A stretch of 64,000 nucleotides of DNA, taken from positions 4,712,001 through 4,776,000 of the forward strand of contig NZ_CP046582.1 in assembly GCF_018141005.1 (NCBI RefSeq). Direction: 5' to 3'. The stretch comes from Erwinia sp. E602. Lineage in GTDB: Bacteria > Pseudomonadota > Gammaproteobacteria > Enterobacterales > Enterobacteriaceae. The position numbers and the translations under genes were made by a program. The notes beneath the pieces are model-generated. The model searched no databases and had not been told where the DNA came from. It worked only from the letters and a program-made list of their open reading frames with translations. Positions 54,961-64,000 of the stretch are shown here, one piece after another; position 1 is the stretch's first letter, and each line of letters opens with the position of its first letter.

Positions 54961-55154
54961 GTGTTTATTGCAAAAAAATGACTGAGAGCCGTTTTTTTGG
55001 TCATAAGCGGTAAAAACACACAATAACGGCGCATTAAAAGCGCAATTTCGGCCAGAACAGACATGTAACACCTCCCCGCTGACATAACAGAGCTGCTACT
55101 CTCTCTGCGTCAGGTGCACTTTTGGTACCATAACCCTCAATAAAAGGACCACCC

Positions 55155-56555
55155 ATGATCAAATCCGCGCGCAGTATGGCCGGACTTCCGTGGATCGCCG
55201 CCATGGCCTTCTTTATGCAGGCGCTGGATGCCACCATCCTCAACACCGCGCTGCCCGCTATCGCTGACAGCCTGCAGCGTTCTCCGCTGGCGATGCAGTC
55301 GGCAATTATCAGCTACACCCTGACGGTGGCAATGCTGATCCCGGTCAGCGGCTGGCTGGCCGATCGTTACGGTACCCGTAAGGTGTTCATTGTTGCCGTG
55401 CTGCTGTTTTCACTCGGTTCACTGGCCTGTGCGCTCTCCGGCTCTCTGGCGATGCTGGTCACCTCGCGCATTATCCAGGGCATCGGTGGTGCGATGATGA
55501 TGCCGGTGGCACGCCTGGCGCTGCTGCGTGCCTATCCGCGCAGCGAGCTGCTACCGGTGCTGAACTTTGTCACCATGCCCGGCCTGGTCGGCCCGGTGCT
55601 GGGGCCGCTGCTGGGCGGCGCGCTGGTCACCTGGGCCAGCTGGCACTGGATATTTTTAATCAACATTCCGATCGGCCTGCTCGGCATCTTCTATGCCCGC
55701 AAATATATGCCTGACTTTACCACCCCGAAACGTCGCTTCGACCTGGCAGGTTTTTTGTTGTTTGGTCTGGGGCTGGTCGGCATTTCCGGGGGGATTGAGC
55801 TGTTTGGTGAGCGGGTGGTATCCAGCCTGGTCGCCGGCGGGGTGCTGGCGGGCGGCATTGTGCTGCTGCTTCTATATATAGTACACGCGCGGCGACACCC
55901 TTCCCCGCTGCTGCCGCTGCCGATGTTTAAGACCCGCACCTTCTCGGTGGGCATCGTCGGCAACATTGCTTCACGGCTGGGCACCGGCTGCGTGCCGTTC
56001 TTAATGCCGTTAATGCTGCAGGTCGGCTTCGGTTACACCGCGCTGCTGGCCGGCTTTATGGTGGCACCGATTGCGCTGGGATCTATTCTGGCCAAATCAA
56101 CCGTGACGCGCGTGCTGCGCTGGTACGGTTATCGCAAAACGCTGACCGGCATCAGCGTGATTATCGGCGTGCTGATCGCCTCTTTCTCGCTGCAGTCGGC
56201 TAGCTGGAGCATTGCGACGCTGCTAATCCCGCTGTTTGTGCTGGGTATGGCGATGTCGACGCAGTTTACCGCGATGAACACCATTACGCTGGCCGACCTG
56301 AGCGATGCCAACGCCAGCAGCGGCAACAGCATGCTGGCGGTCACTCAGCAGCTGGCGATAGGTTTTGGCGTGGCGGTCAGCGCCGCCGTGCTGCGCTTTT
56401 ATGAGAACTTCGATGGCACCACCCTGCAACACTTCCACGCCACCTTCCTGACCATGGGCGCGATCACCGTGCTGTCTGCGGGGGTGTTCCTGCTGCTGAA
56501 GCCGGGCGATGGCCGCAACCTAATCAGCGATCGCGATAAGAAGAAGCCGGTTTAA
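55155..56555 (+). CDS. hsrA: DHA2-family MFS transporter HsrA (YieO)
   Basis: 466-residue inner-membrane protein with about 14 transmembrane helices. It matches E. coli HsrA along its length ([45 protein letters not shown] motif [19 protein letters not shown] motif C). The ATG at 55155 has AAAAGGA upstream. Its stop overlaps that of convergent rbsR. Next to rbsR and upstream of an rrn operon, as in E. coli rrnC, but yieP is missing. Confidence 0.93.
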   Translation: MIKSARSMAGLPWIAAMAFFMQALDATILNTALPAIADSLQRSPLAMQSAIISYTLTVAMLIPVSGWLADRYGTRKVFIVAVLLFSLGSLACALSGSLAMLVTSRIIQGIGGAMMMPVARLALLRAYPRSELLPVLNFVTMPGLVGPVLGPLLGGALVTWASWHWIFLINIPIGLLGIFYARKYMPDFTTPKRRFDLAGFLLFGLGLVGISGGIELFGERVVSSLVAGGVLAGGIVLLLLYIVHARRHPSPLLPLPMFKTRTFSVGIVGNIASRLGTGCVPFLMPLMLQVGFGYTALLAGFMVAPIALGSILAKSTVTRVLRWYGYRKTLTGISVIIGVLIASFSLQSASWSIATLLIPLFVLGMAMSTQFTAMNTITLADLSDANASSGNSMLAVTQQLAIGFGVAVSAAVLRFYENFDGTTLQHFHATFLTMGAITVLSAGVFLLLKPGDGRNLISDRDKKKPV

Positions 56556-57553
56556 CGTTCCCCGACCGAATCACGCTCCACCAGCTCCGGGGTCAGCACC
56601 AGCAGTTGCGGGCTGGCACCGGGCTGGTTCAGCCGCTGCAGCAGCGTATCCACCGCCAGCTGGCCCAGTTCATCTTTCGGCTGATGAATGGTGGTCAGCG
56701 GCGGGGTCATATAGCGCGCCAGTTCAATATCATCGTAGCCCATCACCGCCATATCCTGCGGCACGGTCAGCCCGGCCTGATAGAGGGCATGGTAGACGCC
56801 CACCGCCATCGCATCGTTGCTGGTGAACACCGCCTGTGGCGGCTGCTCCAGCGCCAGTAGCGCATTCATGGCGTTGTAACCGCCCTGGAATTCGAAATCA
56901 GCCTCAATAACGTAGCCCGGCAGGATCGGCAGCCCGGTGGCCTGCATCGCCTGGCAATACCCCTCAAGCCGCAGGCGGGCGGGGGTTTTATCCTGCGGCC
57001 CGGCGATACAGGCAATGCGCGTATAGCCACGCGAGATCAGAAACCGCGTGGCGATGTCACCGCCCAGCAACGCGTTATCCTGAATGATATCGCTGCCCTG
57101 TTCGAACGGAGCCCAGTCCATGATCACCGAGGGGATGGTCGGATAGCGTTTAAGGATATCGGCGGCTGGGGTATGGCTCTCGGTACACATTACCAGCAGG
57201 CCGTCCACGCGCTTTTGCAACAGCGTTTCCAGGCTGCGGTTCATACGGTCTTCGTCACCTTCGGTATTGCACAGCACCAGGCTGTAGCCGCGCTCGTAGC
57301 AGCTGCGCTCCACGCCGCGCACCACTTCCGAATAGAACGGGTTGCTGCTGGCGGTCAGCAGCATGCCGATGGTGCGGGTCTGATTGATCTTCAGGCTGCG
57401 CGCCAGCGCCGAGGGGGCGTAGTTCAGCTGGCCGATCGCCGCGGTCACCTTTTCACGCACCGCCTCGCTGACGAAGCGGTTGTTGTTGATTACGTGCGAT
57501 ACGGTAGAAGTAGAGACGCCCGCCAGGCGGGCGACGTCTTTCATAGTGGCCAC
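56552..57553 (-). CDS. rbsR: Ribose operon repressor
   Basis: LacI/GalR-family repressor, 333 residues (E. coli 330). The N-terminal helix-turn-helix is [21 protein letters not shown]; the ribose-binding core follows. I chose GTG at 57553 (reading V-A-T-M like E. coli's MATMKDVAR), because AGGAG lies 7 bases upstream and it is 4 bp after the rbsK stop. The ATG at 57544 is an alternative. It should bind the two palindromes before rbsD. Confidence 0.95.
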   Translation of the reverse strand: MATMKDVARLAGVSTSTVSHVINNNRFVSEAVREKVTAAIGQLNYAPSALARSLKINQTRTIGMLLTASSNPFYSEVVRGVERSCYERGYSLVLCNTEGDEDRMNRSLETLLQKRVDGLLVMCTESHTPAADILKRYPTIPSVIMDWAPFEQGSDIIQDNALLGGDIATRFLISRGYTRIACIAGPQDKTPARLRLEGYCQAMQATGLPILPGYVIEADFEFQGGYNAMNALLALEQPPQAVFTSNDAMAVGVYHALYQAGLTVPQDMAVMGYDDIELARYMTPPLTTIHQPKDELGQLAVDTLLQRLNQPGASPQLLVLTPELVERDSVGER

Positions 57554-57557
57554 ACAT

Positions 57558-58487
57558 TTACTCCTGCTGTTGCAAGAAGCCGTCTGTCTCTTCACGCCAG
57601 GGAACGGAGGGCTGTGCGCCACGACGGGTGACGGCAATCGCCGCGGCCGCATGCGCGAAACGCACGGCTTCGGTCATCGGCCGCTGCTCCAGCAGCGCGG
57701 TGATCAGCGCGCCGTTGAAGGTATCGCCAGCGGCGATGGTGTCCACCGCTTCAACGCGAAAACCGGGCACGCGCTGGCCGTTACCCTGCTCGCTGAGCCA
57801 GACGCCGCGGCTGCCGAGGGTAATCAGTACGGTACTGATGCCTTTCGCATGCAGTACCGACGCGGCCTGCGCAGCGGCAGCGTCAGAATCGACGACGACG
57901 CCGGTGAGGATCTGCGCCTCGGTCTCATTCGGGGTGATGATATCAATCAGCGCCAGCAGCTGGTCAGACAGCGCCGTAGCCGGTGCCGGATTGAGGATCA
58001 CCTGAGTATGGTGCTGACGGGCAATCTGTGCCGCCGCCAGTACGCTCTCCAGCGGCGATTCCAGCTGCATTAACAGCGCGTCCGCATCGGCAATCACCTG
58101 CTGATGCTGCTGCACGCGGTCGGGGGTCAGTGCCGCATTGGCACCGGCATGAATGCCGATGGTATTTTCACCTTCGCCATTAACAAAAATAAGCGCCACG
58201 CCGGTCGGTTCGCCCGCCACTGCGGCAACCGGGGTGATGTCAATACGATCGCTGGCCAGCTGCTGGCGCACGCGCTCGCCGATGTCGTCGTCACCGACGC
58301 AGGCGATAAAAGCAATGTCGGCACCGCTGCGCCCGGCCGCCACAGCCTGGTTAGCTCCTTTTCCGCCAAAGGCCACCTGATACTGGTTGCCGATCACCGT
58401 TTCACCCGGACGGGGAAAATGGGCCAGGTTAAGGATGTGATCTGCGTTGATGCTGCCAAGGACAGCCAGTTTGCCGGTTTTCGTCAT
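57558..58487 (-). CDS. rbsK: Ribokinase
   Basis: Phosphorylates D-ribose to ribose-5-phosphate. 309 residues, same as E. coli. PfkB signatures: [18 protein letters not shown] near the start and [18 protein letters not shown] (catalytic Asp in AAGDTF) near 255. The ATG at 58487 gives [17 protein letters not shown], with only a weak ribosome site. A stable stem-loop separates it from rbsB. Confidence 0.96.
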   Translation of the reverse strand: MTKTGKLAVLGSINADHILNLAHFPRPGETVIGNQYQVAFGGKGANQAVAAGRSGADIAFIACVGDDDIGERVRQQLASDRIDITPVAAVAGEPTGVALIFVNGEGENTIGIHAGANAALTPDRVQQHQQVIADADALLMQLESPLESVLAAAQIARQHHTQVILNPAPATALSDQLLALIDIITPNETEAQILTGVVVDSDAAAAQAASVLHAKGISTVLITLGSRGVWLSEQGNGQRVPGFRVEAVDTIAAGDTFNGALITALLEQRPMTEAVRFAHAAAAIAVTRRGAQPSVPWREETDGFLQQQE

Positions 58488-58505
58488 GAGAGTATCCAGA
58501 TAAGT

Positions 58506-58525
58506 GCGCCACCCGAAGGTGGCGC
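58506..58525 (-). other. rbsB-rbsK intergenic UUCG stem-loop
   Basis: In the transcript GCGCCACC-UUCG-GGUGGCGC: a perfect 8-bp stem with a stable cUUCGg loop and no following T-run. Such hairpins after a binding-protein gene usually protect the upstream message, giving more RbsB than RbsK. Confidence 0.75.
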
Positions 58526-58545
58526 GTGCCATGCTTTTCTTTGAT

Positions 58546-59427
58546 TTATTTGGTGACCAGCTTCAGGTCTACCGGGTTAATGGCCTGAACCTTCTGGCCT
58601 TTCAGCACTTTATCCGCGGTTTGCACGCCGATAACGCCGATCTGCTCCGGCAGCTGAGCTACGGTCGCGGCCAGTTTGCCGCCTTCGACTGCTTTCACGC
58701 CGTCTGGCGTGCCGTCAAAGCCCACCACGAGAACATCAGATTTTCCTGCGGTTTGCAATGCGCGCAATGCGCCCAGCGCCATTTCATCGTTCTGCGCGAA
58801 CACGGCCTGCACGTCAGGATGCGCGGTCAGCAGGTTCTGCATCACGTTCAGGCCTTTGGTACGGTCAAAGTCCGCTGGCTGGCTGGCCAGGATGTTGAAC
58901 TTGTGTTCGTCGGCGGCCTGTTTGAAACCTTCACCGCGCTCACGCGCTGCTGAGGTACCGGCAATGCCTTCCAGCTCGATAATTTTCGCACCGTCACCCA
59001 GCTTTTTGGCCAGGAAGTTACCGGCAGTCTTGCCGCCAAAGCGGTTGTCAGAAGCGACATGGCTGACCACCGTGCCCTGAGCAGCCACGCGGTCCAGGGT
59101 GATCACCGGAATGTTAGCCTGGTTGGCCATCTTCACGGCGTTACCCACCGCATCAGAGTCGGTAGGGTTGATCAACAGCACTTTGGTGCCGCGCACGGTC
59201 AGATCCTGCACGTTCGCCAGCTCTTTTGCCGGGTTGTTCTGTGAATCCAGCACGACCAGGTTGTAACCCAGCTTGTCCGCTTCCTTCTGCGCGCCATCCT
59301 TAAGAGACACGAAGAACGGGTTGTTCAGGGTAGAGACCACCAGAGCGATGGTGTCTTTAGCCATGGCGCTGGCGCTGAGGGTGGCGCCAAGCAGTACGGC
59401 CAGTGCAGTCAGTTTGTTCATCTTCAT
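58546..59427 (-). CDS. rbsB: Ribose-binding periplasmic protein
   Basis: 293-residue substrate-binding component of the ribose ABC importer. Signal peptide of about 23 residues (ASAMA|KD). The mature protein carries the two-lobed Peripla_BP fold; conserved segments include [57 protein letters not shown] and [15 protein letters not shown]. It lies 27 bp after rbsC. Confidence 0.97.
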   Translation of the reverse strand: MKMNKLTALAVLLGATLSASAMAKDTIALVVSTLNNPFFVSLKDGAQKEADKLGYNLVVLDSQNNPAKELANVQDLTVRGTKVLLINPTDSDAVGNAVKMANQANIPVITLDRVAAQGTVVSHVASDNRFGGKTAGNFLAKKLGDGAKIIELEGIAGTSAARERGEGFKQAADEHKFNILASQPADFDRTKGLNVMQNLLTAHPDVQAVFAQNDEMALGALRALQTAGKSDVLVVGFDGTPDGVKAVEGGKLAATVAQLPEQIGVIGVQTADKVLKGQKVQAINPVDLKLVTK

Positions 59428-59454
59428 GTACGTATCCTGTGTAAGGTAAAAGAG

Positions 59455-60423
59455 TTATTTACTGCTTTTGTTGTCTACCAGCACCGCCAGCAAGATAACC
59501 ACCGCTTTGACGATCATTTGGTAGTAAGAAGAAACGCCGAGCAGGTTGAGCCCGTTATTAAGGAAACCGAGGATTAACGCGCCGATCAGCGTGCCCATAA
59601 TGCGGCCTTTCCCGCCGGCCAGGCTGGTACCGCCCAGCACCACAGCCGCAATCGCATCCAGCTCGTAACCGGTACCGGCCGTTGGCTGTGCCGAGGAGAG
59701 ACGCGCCACCTCGATGGTGCCCGCCAGCGCCGCCAGCATGCCGCACAGCGCGTAAACGATGATTTTTACCCGGTTAACGCTGATGCCGGAGAGGCGGGTA
59801 GCCGATTCGTTGCCGCCCAGCGCATAGATATAGCGGCCCAGACGAGTGTGGTGCAGCATGTACCAGGCGGCGAGAAACACGATCGCCATCAGCCACACCG
59901 GGGTCGGGATGCCCAGCGGGCGGCCGATGCCGAACCAGCCGAACAGATCCGCGTTGTCGTTGAAACCGGTATTGATCGGGCTGCCGTTGGTATAAACCAT
60001 GGTCACACCGCGCAGCAGCAGCATCATCACCAGCGTGGCGATAAACGCCTGCACTTTACCGCGGGCCACGATGGTGCCGGTAATGCCGCCAATCAACGCG
60101 CCCAGCGCCAGCGCTGCCGCCACCGCTACCAGCGCATTAACTTCCAGGCCGACGATCGACGCCGCCACCGCGCCGGTCAGCGCCAGCAGCGATCCCACCG
60201 ACAGATCGATGCCGGAGGTGAGGATCACCAGCGTCATGCCCACCGCCATAATGGCGTTAACCGAGGTCTGCTGCAGAATGTTAAACAGGTTTGCCACGGT
60301 GAAGAAGTTTGGGCTGAGGCTGGAGACGATGGCGATCAACACCACCAGCGCAATCAGCGACTTCTGTTCCAGCAGCCAGGCCTTACTGATCAGCCGGCGT
60401 GAAGGGATAGTTTGCGTACTCAT
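59455..60423 (-). CDS. rbsC: Ribose ABC transporter permease
   Basis: 322-residue inner-membrane permease with about 8-10 helices. Signature regions include GMTLVILTSGIDLSVGSLLALTG and the EAA-like loop ALGGNESATRLSGISVNRVK that contacts RbsA. It starts 2 bp after the rbsA stop. Confidence 0.97.
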   Translation of the reverse strand: MSTQTIPSRRLISKAWLLEQKSLIALVVLIAIVSSLSPNFFTVANLFNILQQTSVNAIMAVGMTLVILTSGIDLSVGSLLALTGAVAASIVGLEVNALVAVAAALALGALIGGITGTIVARGKVQAFIATLVMMLLLRGVTMVYTNGSPINTGFNDNADLFGWFGIGRPLGIPTPVWLMAIVFLAAWYMLHHTRLGRYIYALGGNESATRLSGISVNRVKIIVYALCGMLAALAGTIEVARLSSAQPTAGTGYELDAIAAVVLGGTSLAGGKGRIMGTLIGALILGFLNNGLNLLGVSSYYQMIVKAVVILLAVLVDNKSSK

Positions 60424-60425
60424 AG

Positions 60426-61931
60426 TTATGCCAGCTCCGCGCTGTAATGTTTACCTACTGCCGCCGCCATCAGAATTTCCTGCGAGGCCTGTTCAATCGG
60501 GAAGTCACCGCTGAGGCGGCCTTCGTGCATTACCAGCACGCGGTCGCTCATGCCCAGCACTTCCGGCATTTCGGAAGAGACCAGGATGATGCTCAGCCCC
60601 TCCTCTTTAAACTGGTTAATCAGCTGATAGATCTCTTTCTTCGCCCCGACGTCGACGCCGCGCGTCGGTTCATCAAGGATCAGCACCTTTGGCCGGGTCA
60701 TCAGGCCGCGGGCAATCGCCACTTTCTGCTGATTGCCGCCGGAGAGCAGGCCAATCGGCTGGTTCATCGACGGCGTTTTGACGTTAAACAGCTTAATAAA
60801 GTCGCCCACTGCCAGCTGCTCTTCCGCATGCTTCAGGCGACCGCCGCCGTGGCTGAAGTACTTCAGCGCGGTCAGCGACATATTCTCTTTTACCGACATG
60901 CCGAGCACCAGCCCGTCACGCTTGCGGTCTTCAGAGATATAAACGATGCCGTTCAGCAGCCCCTCTTCCGGCGAACGCGCGGTGACGGCCTGTCCGTCGA
61001 GAGTCACCGTGCCGGCGGAACGCTTTAACGCGCCGTACAGCACTTTCATCAGTTCGGTACGCCCGGCGCCCATCAGCCCGGCTACGCCGAGGATCTCGCC
61101 CTTACGCAGGGTAAAGCTGACGTCATCCACCCCCGGGCCGCACAGATTATCAACCTTCAGACGCACCCCGCCCGGCGCTTTATCCAGACGCGGATACTGA
61201 TCTTCCAGCTTGCGGCCGACCATCATCTCAATCAGCGACTCTTCGCTGAGCGAGACCACCTCACGCTCGGCGATAAACTGCCCGTCGCGGAAAATGGTAA
61301 CGTCGTCGCAGATCTCAAAAATCTCTTTCATCCGGTGCGAGATATAGACGATGCCGCACCCCTGCGCCTTCAGCTCGTTGATCACCCGGAACAGCGAGGC
61401 GGTTTCGGTGTCGGTCAGGGCGTCCGTCGGTTCGTCCATGACGATCACTTTTGACTCGAAGCTCAGCACCTTGGCGATCTCCACCATCTGCTGATCGCCG
61501 ATCGACAGATCGCCCACCAGCCGGTGGCTGCTGAAGCGCAGGTTGAGGCGTTTCAGCAGCGCGTCGGCCTCGCTGTGCATTTTGCTCCACTGGATGCGTC
61601 CGAAACGATTCACGAACTCGCGGCCGAGGAAGATATTTTCGGCAATGCTCAGCTGCGGGATCAGGTTCAGCTCCTGATGGATGATGCCGATCCCCGCTTC
61701 CTGGGACGCTTTCGGCCCGTTGAAGGTGGTCTCTTTGCCCAGCCAGACAAAGCTGCCGGCGTCACGCTGATAGATGCCGGTCATCACCTTCATCATGGTC
61801 GATTTACCCGCGCCGTTCTCGCCCACCAGCGCCATCACGCGGCCGGGGTAGACGTTGAGCGCGGCACCGGAGAGGGCTTTCACCCCCGGAAACGATTTTT
61901 CGATGCCTTTCAGTTGCAGTAAAGGTTGCAT
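60426..61931 (-). CDS. rbsA: Ribose ABC transporter ATP-binding protein
   Basis: 501-residue tandem ATPase. First domain: Walker [10 protein letters not shown] (37-45), signature [13 protein letters not shown], Walker [12 protein letters not shown]. Second domain: degenerate Walker [11 protein letters not shown], signature [12 protein letters not shown], Walker [12 protein letters not shown]. Asymmetry between the domains is normal for RbsA-type proteins. It starts 7 bp after rbsD. Confidence 0.97.
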   Translation of the reverse strand: MQPLLQLKGIEKSFPGVKALSGAALNVYPGRVMALVGENGAGKSTMMKVMTGIYQRDAGSFVWLGKETTFNGPKASQEAGIGIIHQELNLIPQLSIAENIFLGREFVNRFGRIQWSKMHSEADALLKRLNLRFSSHRLVGDLSIGDQQMVEIAKVLSFESKVIVMDEPTDALTDTETASLFRVINELKAQGCGIVYISHRMKEIFEICDDVTIFRDGQFIAEREVVSLSEESLIEMMVGRKLEDQYPRLDKAPGGVRLKVDNLCGPGVDDVSFTLRKGEILGVAGLMGAGRTELMKVLYGALKRSAGTVTLDGQAVTARSPEEGLLNGIVYISEDRKRDGLVLGMSVKENMSLTALKYFSHGGGRLKHAEEQLAVGDFIKLFNVKTPSMNQPIGLLSGGNQQKVAIARGLMTRPKVLILDEPTRGVDVGAKKEIYQLINQFKEEGLSIILVSSEMPEVLGMSDRVLVMHEGRLSGDFPIEQASQEILMAAAVGKHYSAELA

Positions 61932-61938
61932 AACGGCC

Positions 61939-62358
61939 TCAGAAGGTCACGCCAGCGCTGAGGATCACATTGGCATACGGAGAGCACTCCCCGCTGCGAA
62001 TGACCGCCTGGCTGCTTTGAGTTTGTTGTTTGAACTGAACGTGACTGACGTAATGAAGGGTAATAAGGTTTCCCTGGTGTTGTTGCAATGTTTCAAGCAG
62101 CGTGAGCAGCTGGGCGTGGAGCTGCGGATTATGCTGTTTAATCTCTTCCGCAATCGTAGCACTCTCGACCTGCATCTCATCCGTTACCGCCTGCGCCACC
62201 TGTAAGAAGCTGGGAATACCGTGAGTTAAGGCCAGATCGATACGTTGCGGGCCGTGCGGCACCGGCAGGCCGGCATCGCCAATCACGATGGTGTCGGTAT
62301 GGCCGAGGCGCGCGACCACGGTTGAGATATCAGAATTCAGTAAGGTGCCTTTTTTCAT
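61939..62358 (-). CDS. rbsD: D-ribose pyranase
   Basis: 139-residue enzyme converting beta-pyranose to furanose ribose. Catalytic residues His20, Asp28 and His106 are all present (RLGHTD, GDAGLP, VSHVQF). The ATG at 62358 follows TGGAG; an earlier in-frame ATG overlaps the operator and is rejected. First gene of rbsDACBKR. Confidence 0.96.
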   Translation of the reverse strand: MKKGTLLNSDISTVVARLGHTDTIVIGDAGLPVPHGPQRIDLALTHGIPSFLQVAQAVTDEMQVESATIAEEIKQHNPQLHAQLLTLLETLQQHQGNLITLHYVSHVQFKQQTQSSQAVIRSGECSPYANVILSAGVTF

Positions 62359-62370
62359 TTTCCACTCCAG

Positions 62371-62386
62371 AGCGAAACGTTTCGCT
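62371..62386. promoter_or_regulatory. RbsR operator O1
   Basis: AGCGAAACGTTTCGCT, a perfect 16-bp LacI-family palindrome just upstream of rbsD, downstream of the candidate -10. Confidence 0.88.
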
Positions 62387-62393
62387 GAACTGC

Positions 62394-62421
62394 AGTGTAA
62401 GAAACAGGCAGGGGAAAACAA
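62394..62421 (-). promoter_or_regulatory. Candidate rbsD promoter
   Basis: Minus-strand TTGTTT-16 bp-TACACT between the two RbsR palindromes. A TCACA half-site upstream (about 62439-62443) may be part of a CRP site; the other half is weak. Confidence 0.55.
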
Positions 62422-62448
62422 TCGGGAAAATGCGAAAATGTGATCGCT

Positions 62449-62464
62449 ATCGAAACGTTTCGCT
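62449..62464. promoter_or_regulatory. RbsR-like operator O2
   Basis: A second copy of the palindrome core CGAAACGTTTCG (62451-62462), centred 78 bp from O1, upstream of the candidate promoter. Two operators suggest loop-assisted repression. Confidence 0.78.
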
Positions 62465-62553
62465 GACGCGGGCGGGCAATTTGCTTTAGGGGTAAAATGG
62501 CAGCGGTTCCACTGCCATTACGGTGACATTTTTATGACGCGGAGCTATCTCCG

Positions 62554-62955
62554 TCAGGGAATTTTACGTACCTGCTTTACGTCCAGCTCGACGGAGTTGA
62601 AGTCTTTATCCAGTTTACCCTGCAGTTCAACCTTATCCTGCGGGCCGATGGTCTGCCCGTCCCAGCGTTTATGGTCGATCTCCACCTGCAGGGTGCCGGT
62701 AGCATCACGGAACTGATAGTCCTCATCGCCCACCCGCTTTTCGATAGTGCCGCGCAGCGTCACCCAGGCATCATCCTTCATATCCAGCGCCTGCTTCACG
62801 GTGACCAGGCTGCCATCAGGTCCGCTAAAACCGCCCTGCTGCGTATGCGGTGAGGCGGCGTTCGGGTCAACAAACCCACCCTGCTGTACGGCCAGTACCG
62901 GGGTAGCCATCAGGGCGGTAATCGCCAGCAGCGCGGCTGATTTTTTCATCGTCAT
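62554..62955 (-). CDS. ygiW: YgiW/YdeI-type OB-fold stress protein
   Basis: 133-residue periplasmic BOF (bacterial OB-fold) protein with a signal peptide (about 1-23, PVLAV). The family core VTVKQALDMKDDAWVTLRG...GDEDYQFRDATGTLQVEID is clear. Homologues respond to peroxide, cadmium or acid stress and bind cationic compounds. ATG 62955 has AGGAG at 6-base spacing. It is divergent from qseB (214-bp gap), the same arrangement as in E. coli. Confidence 0.92.
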   Translation of the reverse strand: MTMKKSAALLAITALMATPVLAVQQGGFVDPNAASPHTQQGGFSGPDGSLVTVKQALDMKDDAWVTLRGTIEKRVGDEDYQFRDATGTLQVEIDHKRWDGQTIGPQDKVELQGKLDKDFNSVELDVKQVRKIP

Positions 62956-63169
62956 TATGTGCTCCTTTCTTCCTGAACAGGGCAGCCATCGCTGCCGGAT
63001 ACGTGCTGTTGAGCGGTCATTACAGCAAAGGGTTCTTAACAGGATCTTAAGGCGCAGGCGGCGGTGGCGATTTTTCTTCAGGCTGCGTAAATCACGGCAA
63101 TTTCCGCCTCGCGCCCTGTACAGCACGACGGATGCTTCGTATAACTCCGTTAACTGAGAGGGAGAAACG

Positions 63170-63832
63170 ATGAGAATTTTGCTGGTGGAAGATGATCGCC
63201 TGATCGGCGACGGCCTGCAGGCCGGGCTGGGAAAACTGGGCTTCAGCGTGGACTGGTTCACCGGCGGCACGCAGGGAATGCAGGCGCTGAGCGCCGCCCC
63301 CTATGACGCGGTGGTGCTGGACCTGAGCCTGCCGGAGATCGACGGGCTGGCGATCCTGCGCCACTGGCGGCAGCAGGGCCAGGACGAGCCGGTGCTGATC
63401 CTTACCGCCCGCGACGCGCTGGAGCAGCGGGTCAGCGGCTTACAGCAGGGTGCCGACGACTACCTGTGCAAACCCTTTGCCCTGAGCGAAGTGGCGGCTC
63501 GCCTGCAGGCGCTGATCCGACGCCGCCACGGCCAGCTGCAACCCACCCTGCAGCACGGCGGGCTGGTGCTCAACCCCGCCGCGCACACCGCCACCCTGCA
63601 CGGCGAATCCTTACCGTTAAAGGCGCGCGAGCTGGCGCTGCTGGAACTGTTCCTGCTCAACGCCGGACGGATCCTGACCCGCGCGCAGCTGGAGGAGAAG
63701 CTGTACGGCTGGGAGGATGACGTCTCCAGCAACGCGGTGGAGGTGCATATTCACCACCTGCGTAAAAAGCTCGGCAGCAGCTTTATCCGCACCGTCCACG
63801 GCGTCGGCTACGCGCTGGGGGAGGCGCCGTGA
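63170..63832 (+). CDS. qseB: OmpR-family response regulator QseB
   Basis: 220-residue response regulator (E. coli QseB 219). Receiver with acidic Glu7-Asp8-Asp9 cluster, phospho-acceptor Asp51 (VVLDLSLPE) and Lys in LCKPF; winged-helix DNA-binding domain from about 125 ([36 protein letters not shown]). Linked with QseC to quorum and adrenergic signalling in E. coli. Its stop overlaps the qseC start by one base. Confidence 0.93.
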   Translation: MRILLVEDDRLIGDGLQAGLGKLGFSVDWFTGGTQGMQALSAAPYDAVVLDLSLPEIDGLAILRHWRQQGQDEPVLILTARDALEQRVSGLQQGADDYLCKPFALSEVAARLQALIRRRHGQLQPTLQHGGLVLNPAAHTATLHGESLPLKARELALLELFLLNAGRILTRAQLEEKLYGWEDDVSSNAVEVHIHHLRKKLGSSFIRTVHGVGYALGEAP

Positions 63833-64000
63833 TGCCGCACAGCTTACGCCTGCGTCTGATGCTGGGCTTTCTGCTGCTGAGCCTGCTGTGCTGGGGCGCG
63901 GCGGCGGTCGGCACCTGGTGGCAGACGCGGCACAATATCAATCAGCTGTTCGACACCCAGCAGATGCTGTTTGCCAAGCGGCTGACCACCCTGCAGCAGC
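63832..64000 (+). CDS. qseC: Sensor kinase QseC, N-terminal part (runs off window)
   Basis: Only the first 56 codons are in the window. They encode a short cytoplasmic start, one transmembrane helix (about residues 9-29, LMLGFLLLSLLCWGAAAVGTW) and the beginning of a periplasmic sensor domain, as in QseC. Coupled to qseB by TGATG. The kinase domain cannot be checked here. Confidence 0.85.
   Translation, partial: MPHSLRLRLMLGFLLLSLLCWGAAAVGTWWQTRHNINQLFDTQQMLFAKRLTTLQQ

Overview
This 64 kb window is chromosomal DNA of an enterobacterium. Gene content and gene order are those of Enterobacterales, but several Escherichia coli genes are missing (gltS, yihG, mobB, the yihL-yihW block) and a C39-type exporter and a fimbrial operon occupy accessory slots. 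I infer an Erwinia- or Pantoea-like (Erwiniaceae) host; the genus is not proven by the sequence alone.

Layout. 0.2-2.3 kb: a divergent AraC-type regulator and a Bcr/CflA-type MFS exporter, then yjdM. 2.8-8.3 kb: a minus-strand type I secretion operon (response regulator, TolC-like outer membrane protein, HlyD-like adaptor, C39-peptidase ABC transporter) with no visible substrate gene. 8.9-21 kb: housekeeping block yicG, ligB, gmk, rpoZ, spoT, trmH, recG, xanP, yicH. 21.1-27.9 kb: a seven-gene chaperone-usher fimbrial operon with an AT-rich upstream region. 28.4-31.3 kb: the overlapping yihX-yihY-dtd-fabY operon. 31.35-32.66 kb: a complete IS3-family insertion sequence. 32.7-42.5 kb: bipA, glnA-glnL-glnG with NtrC sites and a sigma-54 promoter, hemN, yihI, the CsrC small RNA and engB. 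42.5-48.8 kb: Spot 42 RNA, polA, dsbA, srkA, yihD, mobA. 49.2-55.0 kb: a complete rRNA operon (16S, tRNA-Glu, 23S, 5S) read on the minus strand, followed by a second, broken 5S copy. 55.2-62.5 kb: hsrA and the ribose operon rbsDACBKR with two RbsR operators. 62.6-64 kb: ygiW, qseB and the start of qseC, which runs off the window.

How the parts work together. gmk, rpoZ, spoT and trmH link nucleotide metabolism, RNA polymerase, ppGpp and tRNA modification. glnA-glnL-glnG is the nitrogen-assimilation module with its own sensor and activator. The rbs operon imports and phosphorylates ribose. CsrC and Spot 42 are global carbon regulators flanking engB.

No clearly new defence or biosynthetic system is visible. 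The most unusual items are: an orphan leader-peptidase exporter with its own response regulator; a nine-C tract inside the fimbrial adhesin gene; a tandem 5S gene interrupted by a three-hairpin element; an rRNA operon whose flanks match two different E. coli rrn loci; a simple-sequence repeat inside ligB; and two unannotated-looking small ORFs, upstream of hemN and upstream of the fimbrial operon.
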